Below are positions 5,951 through 12,537 of a stretch of 23,758 nucleotides of DNA, in pieces. Each line of letters starts with the position of its first letter. Positions within the stretch are counted from its first letter, which is position 1. Source of the DNA: a virus; IMG/VR virus record IMGVR_UViG_3300024518_003202, positions 1 through 23,758 of that record; one strand, 5' to 3'. A program made the translations under genes and the position numbers. The notes under the pieces are model-generated. The model had not been told where the DNA came from, did no database searches, and worked only from the letters and a program-made list of their open reading frames with translations.

Positions 5951-6496
5951 CTAGAAAGGTATCTCATCGTCCGATACGTCAACGGATGGCGAGGCCTGGG
6001 CCGGTGGCGGTGGCGGTGGCGGTGGCGTGGCGTCCACCGGGGCCACTCGAATCCCATCCACGGCCCGGCCCTGGTAGTCCACCAGGTCCACGTACAAAAC
6101 AATCTGGCGGCCCTTCCACGCGTCCGTGTCGGCGCCGTGATGGTGGCTAATCATCTGCGCGTTGGTCTTATTCAGAATGAGGCGCTTGGTCTTTCCCACG
6201 AATGTCACCACCCACTTTGTGGCCGGGCCGTTCTTGTCCTGGACCGCCTCCTGGCGGACGTCCTCAATGGTGACCACGGGCCGGTGGCCCCGGATATCAC
6301 TGGCCGCCAGGTAGGCCGATCCGAACATGTCGTTGACGTTTGGCATTGGGTACAACTCCTCATAGTTCAGTGCTAGTAAGTCCGGCCGGACTCCCTTGGA
6401 CCACGGCCAGATAGAAAGTCGTTGCGAGTCCTGGGCGTGGTCCTCCGCCCACTGGGGTCCGTACTCCACCAGTCGCTCGTGGTCCCACGGTTCCAT
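5951..6496 (-). CDS. ssb: Single-stranded DNA-binding-like protein with acidic DDEIPF tail
   Basis: The 181-residue product ends in DVSDDEIPF, the acidic tip by which bacterial SSB proteins recruit replication partners. This is preceded by a poly-proline linker (eight Pro at residues 158-165). The middle (residues 51-155) is beta-rich and compatible with an OB fold: NVNDMFGSAYLAASDI, VVTFVGKTKRLILNKTNAQ, GRQIVLYVDLVDYQGR. It resembles phage SSB-like proteins rather than E. coli SSB. The ATG at 6496 lies two bases after the preceding stop behind GAGGGC; an internal ATG at 6346 with its own GGAG site would give a 131-residue form lacking a Trp-rich N-terminal extension. Both could be made. It lies directly upstream of the initiator gene. 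Confidence 0.82.
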   Translation of the reverse strand: MEPWDHERLVEYGPQWAEDHAQDSQRLSIWPWSKGVRPDLLALNYEELYPMPNVNDMFGSAYLAASDIRGHRPVVTIEDVRQEAVQDKNGPATKWVVTFVGKTKRLILNKTNAQMISHHHGADTDAWKGRQIVLYVDLVDYQGRAVDGIRVAPVDATPPPPPPPPAQASPSVDVSDDEIPF

Positions 6497-6498
6497 GG

Positions 6499-6789
6499 TC
6501 ACGCCCTCATCAGTGCGGCAAACTCGTGGCGCTCCACCTCCCACGCGTGGAACAATGTGGACGCGCGCTTGACATCCTCCCGCTCCCAGACTTCCGCCAG
6601 GTGGAGGATCTCCTGGGGACTAATGTGGAACCGGTCCCGGGCCAGGTCCCCAGCGATACCGGGGTGGCGCTCCACCAGGAGACGGTCCACGATGAGGCCG
6701 CCGGTGGGATGGTCCCAGGGGATCTTGGAGCCACGGGCCAGAGGGACCCGAAAGATGAGATAGAAAACGAAATGGGGATGAGCTGCCAT
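6499..6789 (-). CDS. Hypothetical early protein of 96 aa
   Basis: The 96-residue product starts MAAHPHFVFYLIFRVPLARGS and continues with an amphipathic, charged region (LARDRFHISPQEILHLAEVWEREDVKRASTLFHAWEVERHEFAALM) that is probably all helical. No family is recognised. The ATG at 6789 has a strong GGAGG site seven bases upstream; a further in-frame ATG at 6816 lacks one. It precedes the SSB-like gene by two bases and is likely cotranscribed with it. About 110 bases separate it from the small membrane protein gene upstream; that gap holds a weak inverted repeat (aggccacc / ggtggcct) but no clear promoter. Confidence 0.72.
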   Translation of the reverse strand: MAAHPHFVFYLIFRVPLARGSKIPWDHPTGGLIVDRLLVERHPGIAGDLARDRFHISPQEILHLAEVWEREDVKRASTLFHAWEVERHEFAALMRA

Positions 6790-6899
6790 CCGTCCGCCTC
6801 CAAAAAAGCAGGCCACCAGGTCCGCGCACTGGGCAGAAACGCGGTGGCCTGGCGGCCCGGGAGTGTGCGTAAATTGTGGATGCCCAGTAGTCCGGGAAA

Positions 6900-7094
6900 T
6901 TAGCCGGATCTGAAAAACGTGTCAACGTGTCTTTTTGACGACACGGCCCGGGCCGGGGTCTCCTCAAACCCCTTCCGGAATCGTTGGTATCGTAGCTCCC
7001 AGACCCCCAACCAGGCCAAGATGGCCAGGCCGATGATCACCAGGAGGATTAACAGGGCCGCCATCTGGTCCAGCTTGCCGTTGTTTCTAGTCAT
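6900..7094 (-). CDS. Small single-span membrane protein, first gene after the repeat region
   Basis: The 64-residue product has a short polar N-terminus, one strong hydrophobic segment (MAALLILLVIIGLAILAWLGVW, residues 11-32) and a basic cytoplasm-type tail (ELRYQRFRKGF). The topology is probably N-out/C-in. The ATG at 7094 follows GGTGAGGAA at short spacing; an in-frame GTG at 7145 would extend the protein into the repeat region and is less likely. It is the first gene downstream of the TTGACGACA cluster and its 3' end contains a further copy at 6935-6943. Superinfection exclusion, early membrane takeover or lysis are possible roles; none can be chosen. Confidence 0.7.
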   Translation of the reverse strand: MTRNNGKLDQMAALLILLVIIGLAILAWLGVWELRYQRFRKGFEETPARAVSSKRHVDTFFRSG

Positions 7095-7212
7095 TTCCTC
7101 ACCTGTCGTCAGTTTGATAGACCGCGGGAGTCCGATTGACGACACAGCTCGACGCTGTCGTCAAAGGGATACGCCGGCACCTTGGAGTCCGCGTCAGTTT
7201 GACGACAGATAA
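7095..7212 (-). promoter_or_regulatory. Intergenic control region with TTGACGACA repeats
   Basis: This 118-bp gap between the last late gene and the first early gene carries four copies of a 9-base motif: TTGACGACA at 7136-7144 and 7199-7207 on the plus strand, its complement TGTCGTCAA at 7156-7164, and an eight-of-nine match at 7104-7111. The pair at 7136 and 7164 forms a perfect inverted repeat with an 11-base spacer. An 11-base direct repeat cgtcagtttga also occurs at 7107 and 7192. The layout suits an operator cluster or a second origin-like site controlling the early operon. TTGACG resembles a -35 box but I see no matching -10. Confidence 0.65.
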
Positions 7213-7719
7213 TTATGCGGAATCCACAAACTCATAGAGTTGGGGACCCCGGTAGTGATACTCCAGGCGGCCGGACTTGGACCCGTCCGGCGGGTTCAGG
7301 ATTAACACCTTGGCGTCATCGTCGCGCGGATCGATGGTCCGGCCGTCCCACGGTCCTCCCTGGAGGCGGACCAGGTTGGCCGCCAGTTCCGGCTCCACGT
7401 CCACCGTGGGGTCCAGGATGACCGTAAACGGTAGGTCATGGCCTGGAGTGTCTAGAAAGTCCAGGTCCATCTCCGGCGGTTCTGGGGCCTCCCCGGGCAA
7501 CATACTCCGGAGGCGGTAGGCCATAGTGGCGGCCCCCCACGTGATGACCGCCGTGGCCACCTGGGCCAACAGGCGGCCGAATCCCTTGGACGGCCGCAGC
7601 TTGACCCCGGCCCCGTCCGCCAGGTCCGCGATAAAGGCGGCCCCCATCGCTATGGCCCCGTCCGCATTGTTGGCCACCTGGTGACCCCGCGCTATCAAAC
7701 CTTGGACTCGTGGAAACAT
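7213..7719 (-). CDS. Hypothetical late protein with GGPWDG motif
   Basis: The 168-residue product has a small Ala/Gly-rich N-terminal region with a weakly hydrophobic stretch (residues 45-68). The C-terminal half has VRLQGGPWDGRTIDP followed by LEYHYRGPQLYEFVDS. The G-G-P-x-D-G motif followed by a short beta domain recurs in many small phage proteins of unknown function; that is family memory, not proof. The ATG at 7719 follows ACGTGAGGG with nine bases spacing. It is the last gene of the tail/late block before the intergenic control region. Its role in the virion or in host takeover is unknown. Confidence 0.72.
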   Translation of the reverse strand: MFPRVQGLIARGHQVANNADGAIAMGAAFIADLADGAGVKLRPSKGFGRLLAQVATAVITWGAATMAYRLRSMLPGEAPEPPEMDLDFLDTPGHDLPFTVILDPTVDVEPELAANLVRLQGGPWDGRTIDPRDDDAKVLILNPPDGSKSGRLEYHYRGPQLYEFVDSA

Positions 7720-7736
7720 AATCCCATTCCCTCACG

Positions 7737-7946
7737 TTATGGCCAATGGTCCAGGGGACACGCGCCCCAGGACTTCACGGCCTCATATGCGTGGGCGCAT
7801 CCCATCGCAATTTGGATACATCGATCCGTCCGAAATTTGTCGGATGGGCAAACGGCGCAAACGTCCTCCACGTCCTCCACCTCTCCGATGGTTCTTTCTA
7901 TGGGTGCCGGGAAGGGACCACCCGCCGGGTCCGGGGTCGCGGTCAT
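7737..7946 (-). CDS. Small cysteine-containing protein, 69 aa
   Basis: The 69-residue product contains a CAVC pair (residues 30-33) and three further cysteines (about residues 43, 50 and 62), a pattern consistent with a small zinc-binding domain. The N-terminus is Pro-rich and acidic. The ATG at 7946 overlaps the preceding stop as ATGA, with GAGGTGG upstream, indicating translational coupling to the 217-aa gene. No family is recognised. It may be a late accessory protein; a structural role is possible given its place at the end of the tail cluster. Confidence 0.7.
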   Translation of the reverse strand: MTATPDPAGGPFPAPIERTIGEVEDVEDVCAVCPSDKFRTDRCIQIAMGCAHAYEAVKSWGACPLDHWP

Positions 7947-8596
7947 ACGTCCACCTCTACCAGGTTCAAAACAAATTGGGCATTGTAGGCCGCCGCGCCG
8001 GGGAGGTGGTCCGCCACAAAGGAACTATCGGCCGAAACCACAAATGAGATATTCCCCACGGTATTCTCCTGGAGCCACGGGACGTCCGTGTTGCCACCGC
8101 CGGTGATAAAATCCGCCAGGTCCGTACCGCCGGAAAGAATCGAACAGTCCGCCATCCGGAGATCCGCCTGGCCCGCCGTGAGGGGATGCGTCTTTGTGTT
8201 CAGAATAGCGCCACCCGTGAACGGTGTTTCCGCCGTCACGGAAATCCCCGTCACTCCGGAGATCCCGTTGACGTATGCGATGGTGGCGGAAAAACCGGAG
8301 TGTTCCGCCGTCAGGAACAATCGGCCGGACCAGGTGGCCCCCGTGATCTGGCCCCACCAAGACGGGTCGGCCTCCGCCATGGTCCACGCTATCAAGTCGT
8401 AGTCCGCCAGGGTCCCCGAATAGTCGGCGGACTTGTGGACCGTATGACCGTTGGCCTCCCAGATTGCTTTGCATACTCCCAACTGGCCGCCATAGTCCGC
8501 GTTGACGTCACCGGCCGCGTCCCAGATGAGGACCTGGCGTGCCGGAGGGGTTCCGCAGCAATTACACCCCGGGTTGTTTTTCTTAAACCGTCCCAT
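7943..8596 (-). CDS. Tail-region protein with N-terminal Cys motif and Rossmann-like body
   Basis: The 217-residue product begins MGRFKKNNPGCNCCG, a short basic Cys cluster. It then has alternating strand/helix segments (VLIWDAAGDV, YDLIAWTMAEADPSWW, GRLFLTAEHSG) and ends with a segment seen in glutamine-amidotransferase-like/ThuA-like folds (NTKTHPLTAGQADLRMADC, then DHLPGAAAYNAQFVLNLVEV). The fold call is tentative, and no catalytic triad can be claimed. The ATG at 8596 is coupled as TGATG to the previous stop. It lies downstream of tape measure and baseplate-like genes, so it may be a tail-tip or host-interaction protein. Confidence 0.72.
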   Translation of the reverse strand: MGRFKKNNPGCNCCGTPPARQVLIWDAAGDVNADYGGQLGVCKAIWEANGHTVHKSADYSGTLADYDLIAWTMAEADPSWWGQITGATWSGRLFLTAEHSGFSATIAYVNGISGVTGISVTAETPFTGGAILNTKTHPLTAGQADLRMADCSILSGGTDLADFITGGGNTDVPWLQENTVGNISFVVSADSSFVADHLPGAAAYNAQFVLNLVEVDV

Positions 8597-8970
8597 CACG
8601 CCTCCGGGGAACAGCGCTCAAAGTCCGCGACGAAAACGCCCGTCACCCCGTCACGTTTGCATTGGATATAAGCGGACCCCGTCACCGCCTCCTCCGCCAT
8701 ATTGTAAACCGTTATGAAGAAACCGGCGGAGGCCCAGTCCCCTGCGTCCAGCTTATAGACGGGACACGATGCGGACCCGGGAGTGTCGCCACCCTGGGCC
8801 GCGATCCCACCGGCCGGGGCCTTCGCCACATAGGCCCAGGCGTCCCCTAATTCGCAACTAGTGGCCCGGAGTTGGCGGCGGAGGGACTCCAGCTCATTCT
8901 CCAGACGGCGGACCTGGGCCGCGATCCGCTGGAGGGATCGGTCCTCAACTGTTGGGATTGTCCGCGCCAT
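8596..8970 (-). CDS. Tail-region protein with N-terminal coiled coil
   Basis: The 124-residue product starts with a coiled coil (LQRIAAQVRRLENELESLRRQL, about residues 12-33) and continues into a beta-rich domain (DAGDWASAGFFITVYNM, then TGVFVADFERCS). The coiled coil followed by a small beta domain is a common plan for phage tail-tip trimers and fibre stems, which is the basis for the tail assignment; no named family is recognised. The ATG at 8970 is preceded by ACGTGAGGG at good spacing. It begins seven bases after the 365-aa protein's stop and its own stop overlaps the next ATG. Confidence 0.75.
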   Translation of the reverse strand: MARTIPTVEDRSLQRIAAQVRRLENELESLRRQLRATSCELGDAWAYVAKAPAGGIAAQGGDTPGSASCPVYKLDAGDWASAGFFITVYNMAEEAVTGSAYIQCKRDGVTGVFVADFERCSPEA

Positions 8971-8977
8971 GGTACCC

Positions 8978-10075
8978 TCACGTCTCGAAGAATTTGAACG
9001 GTATACCGCCGCCGGTTCCGTAGTTGGGATCGTAGTGGAACTCCGCCAACTGGTCTTTGAGCCACGAGAAATAGAATCCCTCATCCTCCCAGGCGGCCCC
9101 GGCCGTCATGGCGGACCCGGCACCGTCCAACAGGACCCGCTCCGGCACGCGTCGTCCGCGCCCGTCCAGGAGTGGCATAACCGGCGCGGCCCCTGATTTG
9201 AGCGCCGCCATTTGCCCGCCCAGTCCGTCCGGATCTCCCGCCGCTGCCCTGGCCGTGATCCCCATATCTAGAATTTGCTCATACCAACCACCTTGCCGGT
9301 AAGCAAATTCAAAATGCCATTCCCAGTATCCCATGAGGGTCCCGTCAATGACCTTGGTCCGGTGTTCGGCGGAGGACTCGTTGCACTTGAGATAATAGCG
9401 CGGAAACCTAAACGGCATGATGCCATACACGTCTTGGAGGAATGGGTGGACCCCGCATGAGGTTTCGTTGACCTTCCCTTGGAGGTTGCGAAGCGCCCAG
9501 TCGAACAGGATCGAATAACACGTGACACGCCAGACGCTATCGTGTTCGTCGCGCATTAACGTGGGGTCCAGGACAATCCCCGCACTATTGACCACCGGGC
9601 CCAAGACATTGGCCGCGCGAGTGTATGGCGTCCCCAGCGCGGCCCCGGCCAAGGGATGGGGGAAGGCCGTGAGGTTAGTGGCCTGGTAGCAAGGCTCCTG
9701 CCACGCCACCCCGGCCATCTGATGTTTCCACAGCCACTCCGTGGGGTCCTCCGATATACCGCCGCCTGGCGTTTGGCCCTCCTCCTCCTCAATGTATTTA
9801 TAGCTGGCCGTGAGGGTCCACGTCTTGGCCGCGTTGGACTTGCGCGATGGGCAACTAAGGCCCGTACACCTGGCGTTCAGGTCCTCATCGTTGGCGATTT
9901 TATAACCGGACCCCAGGGAGAATCCCTGGCCGATCATGTAGTCAAGAACAATCTGGGGCCCGTCCGCCTGGTCATCCGTCTGGACTTCCAATGGGATCGA
10001 ATAAGACCGCATCCCCTTCTCATCGTACGATCCGCCAGGCCCTTGCTTGGCCACCTTCCAACTCGTTGCGGTCAT
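8978..10075 (-). CDS. Large tail/baseplate protein of unknown family
   Basis: This 365-residue protein directly follows the tape measure gene, the usual place for distal tail or tail-associated proteins. It is rich in aromatic residues and cysteine (for example CTGLSCPSRKS, and a WYEQILDMG region) and ends with a compact aromatic tail (AEFHYDPNYGTGGGIPFKFFET). I cannot match it to Dit, Tal or another named family by eye, so a tail-tip role rests on gene order. The ATG at 10075 lies three bases after the tape measure stop, with CAGGAG as ribosome site inside the tape measure end. The next gene begins seven bases after its stop. Confidence 0.72.
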   Translation of the reverse strand: MTATSWKVAKQGPGGSYDEKGMRSYSIPLEVQTDDQADGPQIVLDYMIGQGFSLGSGYKIANDEDLNARCTGLSCPSRKSNAAKTWTLTASYKYIEEEEGQTPGGGISEDPTEWLWKHQMAGVAWQEPCYQATNLTAFPHPLAGAALGTPYTRAANVLGPVVNSAGIVLDPTLMRDEHDSVWRVTCYSILFDWALRNLQGKVNETSCGVHPFLQDVYGIMPFRFPRYYLKCNESSAEHRTKVIDGTLMGYWEWHFEFAYRQGGWYEQILDMGITARAAAGDPDGLGGQMAALKSGAAPVMPLLDGRGRRVPERVLLDGAGSAMTAGAAWEDEGFYFSWLKDQLAEFHYDPNYGTGGGIPFKFFET

Positions 10076-10078
10076 GGT

Positions 10079-11368
10079 CTAGATGCTCCTGGGTGAGATT
10101 ACGATGGCGGACCCTAAGACGGCCCTAGTTATTTCCGCCAGGGCCAGTAGGGTCTCCCGGTGTTGGAGGGCCCGGTCCGCGCGCTCCCTCTGGGCCGCCT
10201 GGAGGGCCGAGAATCCACCGGCGCTCCGGCGGGTCAAGGCAGCCACGCCCGGGGTCTCCAGCTTCTCACGCTCACCCCTGGCCCCCTTGAGATCCGCCTG
10301 GGCCTTCCGCATGGCCCGGCCATACGTCTCCCATCCGATCCCACCGTTTGCCAACAGCTCCCGCAGCTCCGCCGCCTGGTCCTTGAATACCTCAAAGGGA
10401 GTCCGGAGGGACTTGGCGATATCCGCGCCACGCTTGGCGATATCCTCCGCCGCCGTTGCCAAGGCCTTCTTGGCCGCCTCCGCCGCCTTCTTGGCCGCCT
10501 CATCGATGGGAGCCACAAAGGCGGCCGCCGCCGCTTTGGCGTGGCCGCCGGTACTCTGGGCCGATCCGCCCATCCCGAATAGCTTGGTGAATCCGGCCAC
10601 GAGACGGGCCACCAGGTTGGCCGTTTTCTCCAACCACGGGGCCACGAGAATGGCCACGCGCTGGATCATGCCACCCCACGCTTTTTTCATATTGTTGATG
10701 GCGTCGTTTGCTTGTTCCACCACCTCCCGATTGTTGCCCAGGAGTTGGCCGTTTGCTTCCGCCTGGCGTCCAAATTCGTCCAGCGCGGCGGACCCACCTT
10801 TCATGGTGTTCACCAGGGCCACGCCCTCAGAGTCAAATAACTTCATGGCCAGGCGGACCTTGTCACCTTGTCCACTCACCCCGGCCATGGCGTCCGCGAT
10901 CGCGCCGAATTGTTTATCCGGGGATAGGCCGGTGAGGTACTCAGCCGACAGGCCCAACTCCTGGAGCGCCTTGACCGCTTCCCCGGTTCCGTGCGCCGCC
11001 TCATTGACCCGCCTGGTCATGCGCTGGAGTCCCATTTGCATGGTCCCGGCGGAGGCCCCGGACTGTTCGGCCGCATAGTTGAGGATCTCCAATTGATCCG
11101 CCGCCAGGCCGATCCGCGCCGCAAACTTGGAGGTTTCGTCCATCGATCCCATGGCCGCCTGGACCTGGCCGATGATTGCGCGGACACTCATCAGGCCCGC
11201 CGTGATCCCAGCCAGGCCCGCCGTGAACTTGGCCATCCCGGCCGCCACGTGTCCGCTCATCCCTTTGCCCAGGTCATCGATAGCCCGCTTCCCCTGGGCC
11301 ATGCCCACCTTGAGGCCCGCCGTCTGGGCCTCCAGCGCAATCCTAATTGTCGCCGCTGTTGCGCTCAT
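10079..11368 (-). CDS. Short tail tape measure protein
   Basis: The 429-residue product has the hallmarks of a tape measure protein: long Ala/Gly-rich helical stretches, a hydrophobic segment near the start (GMAKFTAGLAGITAGLMSVRAIIGQVQAAMG, about residues 44-73), then the conserved SKFAARIGLAADQLEILNYAAEQSGAS and the FGAIADAMAGVSGQGDKVRLAMKLFDSEGVALV block, and a second hydrophobic run near residues 245-275. Tape measures span the tail lumen and set tail length. At 429 residues this is short for a siphovirus, so a short tail is expected (roughly 60-65 nm if about 0.15 nm per residue holds). The ATG at 11368 overlaps the end of the GT frame by 26 bases. Confidence 0.9.
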   Translation of the reverse strand: MSATAATIRIALEAQTAGLKVGMAQGKRAIDDLGKGMSGHVAAGMAKFTAGLAGITAGLMSVRAIIGQVQAAMGSMDETSKFAARIGLAADQLEILNYAAEQSGASAGTMQMGLQRMTRRVNEAAHGTGEAVKALQELGLSAEYLTGLSPDKQFGAIADAMAGVSGQGDKVRLAMKLFDSEGVALVNTMKGGSAALDEFGRQAEANGQLLGNNREVVEQANDAINNMKKAWGGMIQRVAILVAPWLEKTANLVARLVAGFTKLFGMGGSAQSTGGHAKAAAAAFVAPIDEAAKKAAEAAKKALATAAEDIAKRGADIAKSLRTPFEVFKDQAAELRELLANGGIGWETYGRAMRKAQADLKGARGEREKLETPGVAALTRRSAGGFSALQAAQRERADRALQHRETLLALAEITRAVLGSAIVISPRSI

Positions 11369-11675
11369 GTTCCTGGGCCTCCATTTGTTGGGCTATGTCT
11401 TCAAACTCCGCCCGGACACTCTCCGGGGTTTCCGGGTTCCAATATGGCCACTCCATGGTCCACCCCTCCGTCCCCGTGTTGATCCCGGTGGACGCCAGCT
11501 CCCTGGCGTCCGCCCGCTCCTCACCCCACGGCCTGGCCTGGTACTCATGCCACCAGTCCAGGACGTCCTCCAATGGCATGGCCTCTAGGAGTTGTCGAGG
11601 GTGGAGGTACCGTCCTCCTCCGATGTTCCGGCAGAGCAAGAAGCAGAATCCTCGGAAACCTCCGCCGGTGGAGCT
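11343..11675 (-). CDS. GT extension of the tail assembly chaperone, reached by -1 frameshift
   Basis: This is the 110-residue part translated after ribosomes slip from the G frame at CCCCCCA (11681-11675), giving a G-GT fusion of about 218 residues. The frame has the tail-chaperone signature LHPRQLLEAMPLEDVLDWWHEYQARPWGEERADAR; the E-W...GEERAD block is widespread in phage GT proteins. Coding-like sequence starts upstream of the only plausible ATG (11582), which supports frameshifting over independent initiation. An ATG with AGAGGCC just before it exists as an alternative start. The end overlaps the tape measure gene. Confidence 0.85.
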   Translation of the reverse strand, partial: SSTGGGFRGFCFLLCRNIGGGRYLHPRQLLEAMPLEDVLDWWHEYQARPWGEERADARELASTGINTGTEGWTMEWPYWNPETPESVRAEFEDIAQQMEAQEHERNSGDN

Positions 11676-11998
11676 GGGGGGACCAGGCCGATGGCCTCCA
11701 TGGCCAGGTTGCCCAGCGCGACTAGTGTCGGGAGCTGGACCATTGTGGTCCACCCGTGACTAGTGGCCACCGGGTCCACGCAAACCACGGCCAACAGCTC
11801 ACCAAAAAAGTCGGCCACCTGGTCATCCTCCAGGTCCCCGGCCTGGTGTTTTCCGAAGTCGTTTTTCATGGCCAACACCTGGGCGGCCGCCGGTTTGCGA
11901 AAGTAGACTTTCCGGTCCTCCCACGGTGGATAGTCCACCGCAATCACCGGCCGGTCATCGTCGTCCGTCAACGGTTTCGGTTCCCATTCTTCGCTCAT
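11585..11998 (-). CDS. Tail assembly chaperone (G-like)
   Basis: The 137-residue acidic protein lies between the major tail protein and the tape measure gene, the invariant place for the lambda gpG-type chaperone. Features include a basic PWEDRKVYFRKPAAAQVLAM segment, helices around residues 60-100, and an acidic Ser/Glu/Thr-rich tail after the slippery site. It holds the tape measure soluble while the tail tube assembles. A minority of ribosomes shift to the -1 frame at CCCCCCA (11681-11675) to make the GT form. The ATG at 11998 follows ACGTGAGGACAAG; a terminator lies upstream, so it probably has its own weak promoter or receives read-through. Confidence 0.85.
   Translation of the reverse strand: MSEEWEPKPLTDDDDRPVIAVDYPPWEDRKVYFRKPAAAQVLAMKNDFGKHQAGDLEDDQVADFFGELLAVVCVDPVATSHGWTTMVQLPTLVALGNLAMEAIGLVPPAPPAEVSEDSASCSAGTSEEDGTSTLDNS
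11675..11681 (-). promoter_or_regulatory. Slippery site for -1 programmed frameshift (C CCC CCA)
   Basis: In the G frame the codons read GTC CCC CCA, so the heptamer C CCC CCA fits the X XXY YYZ rule for -1 slippage; the -1 frame reads CCC CCC AGC. The continuation in that frame has the conserved GT signature. The site lies about 90 bases before the G stop codon, as is usual for tail chaperones. Confidence 0.85.
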
Positions 11999-12059
11999 CT
12001 TGTCCTCACGTTTCGTTTCTTGTCACGGTAACACGTATACCTAATAGAGGCGGGAGCCA

Positions 12060-12092
12060 TTAAAGAACCGGGCCCGATTGTCTGGGCCCGGT
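12060..12092 (-). terminator. Intrinsic terminator after the major tail protein gene
   Basis: On the minus strand a perfect 9-bp stem ACCGGGCCC / GGGCCCGGT with an 8-base loop (AGACAATC) is followed by TCTTTA. It lies about 12 bases after the stop of the 143-aa tail gene. Between it and the next ATG (11998) lies AT-richer sequence that could hold a promoter for the chaperone/tape genes, though no clear boxes are seen. Confidence 0.8.
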
Positions 12093-12103
12093 CCCCCTCC
12101 TAC

Positions 12104-12535
12104 TCAAGATGCAGTGTCCGCACCGATCCCGGTCCCGGCCACGATCCCCTCCACCAGGCAGGTCACCGGGTCGTTTCCCCCGAAGGCCTGGGGCTCCAAC
12201 TTGGTGATATACCCTTGCCATGGACGGACCGCCGTGGTCGATCCCACCATGTCTACTTTCATGCCCAACAGCGTGTCCGCCTCATAGGCCGTGCGGAGCG
12301 CCGCGTCCTGGGTTTCGGTGGGGTCCCAAATGATCTCAAAGGACCACGTTGGGACCTCCTCCATGCCTGGTTGGCCGGACCCTACGGTGTCCTCCATGCC
12401 TCCCACGTCCACGGTCCCCTTGGACTGGCCCGGCGGTTTGATGTTCCGGGCCAACAGGACGGCCGCATAACTAGTCCCGCCCAACACGTCGATGTAGACT
12501 TTCCCGCCTTTGCCGCTGCGTCTTATTTTCGCCAC
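12104..12535 (-). CDS. Major tail protein (tail tube)
   Basis: The 143-residue beta-rich protein sits between a head-tail module and the chaperone/tape genes, as major tail proteins do. It shows a tail-tube-like pattern: KVYIDVLGGTSYAAVLLARNI near the start, a central WSFEIIWDPTETQDAALRTAYEADTL helix, and a terminal beta hairpin (GYITKLEPQAFGGNDPVTCLVEGIVAG). Short length without an Ig-like domain fits simple siphovirus tubes. The start is GTG (12535) two bases after the previous stop, with GGGGATAAG as ribosome site. A terminator follows, consistent with high, separate expression. Confidence 0.82.
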   Translation of the reverse strand: MAKIRRSGKGGKVYIDVLGGTSYAAVLLARNIKPPGQSKGTVDVGGMEDTVGSGQPGMEEVPTWSFEIIWDPTETQDAALRTAYEADTLLGMKVDMVGSTTAVRPWQGYITKLEPQAFGGNDPVTCLVEGIVAGTGIGADTAS

Positions 12536-12537
12536 GC

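Noticed and set aside
6790-6899. Inverted repeat aggccacc / ggtggcct as a terminator
   Set aside because: The arms are about 20 bases apart and no T-tract follows on the minus strand, so evidence is too weak.
10083-11078. Plus-strand open frame of 331 codons opposite the tape measure gene
   Set aside because: The Ala/Ser/Arg-rich product mirrors the Ala-rich tape measure codons. Antisense frames stay open in such sequence by composition alone.
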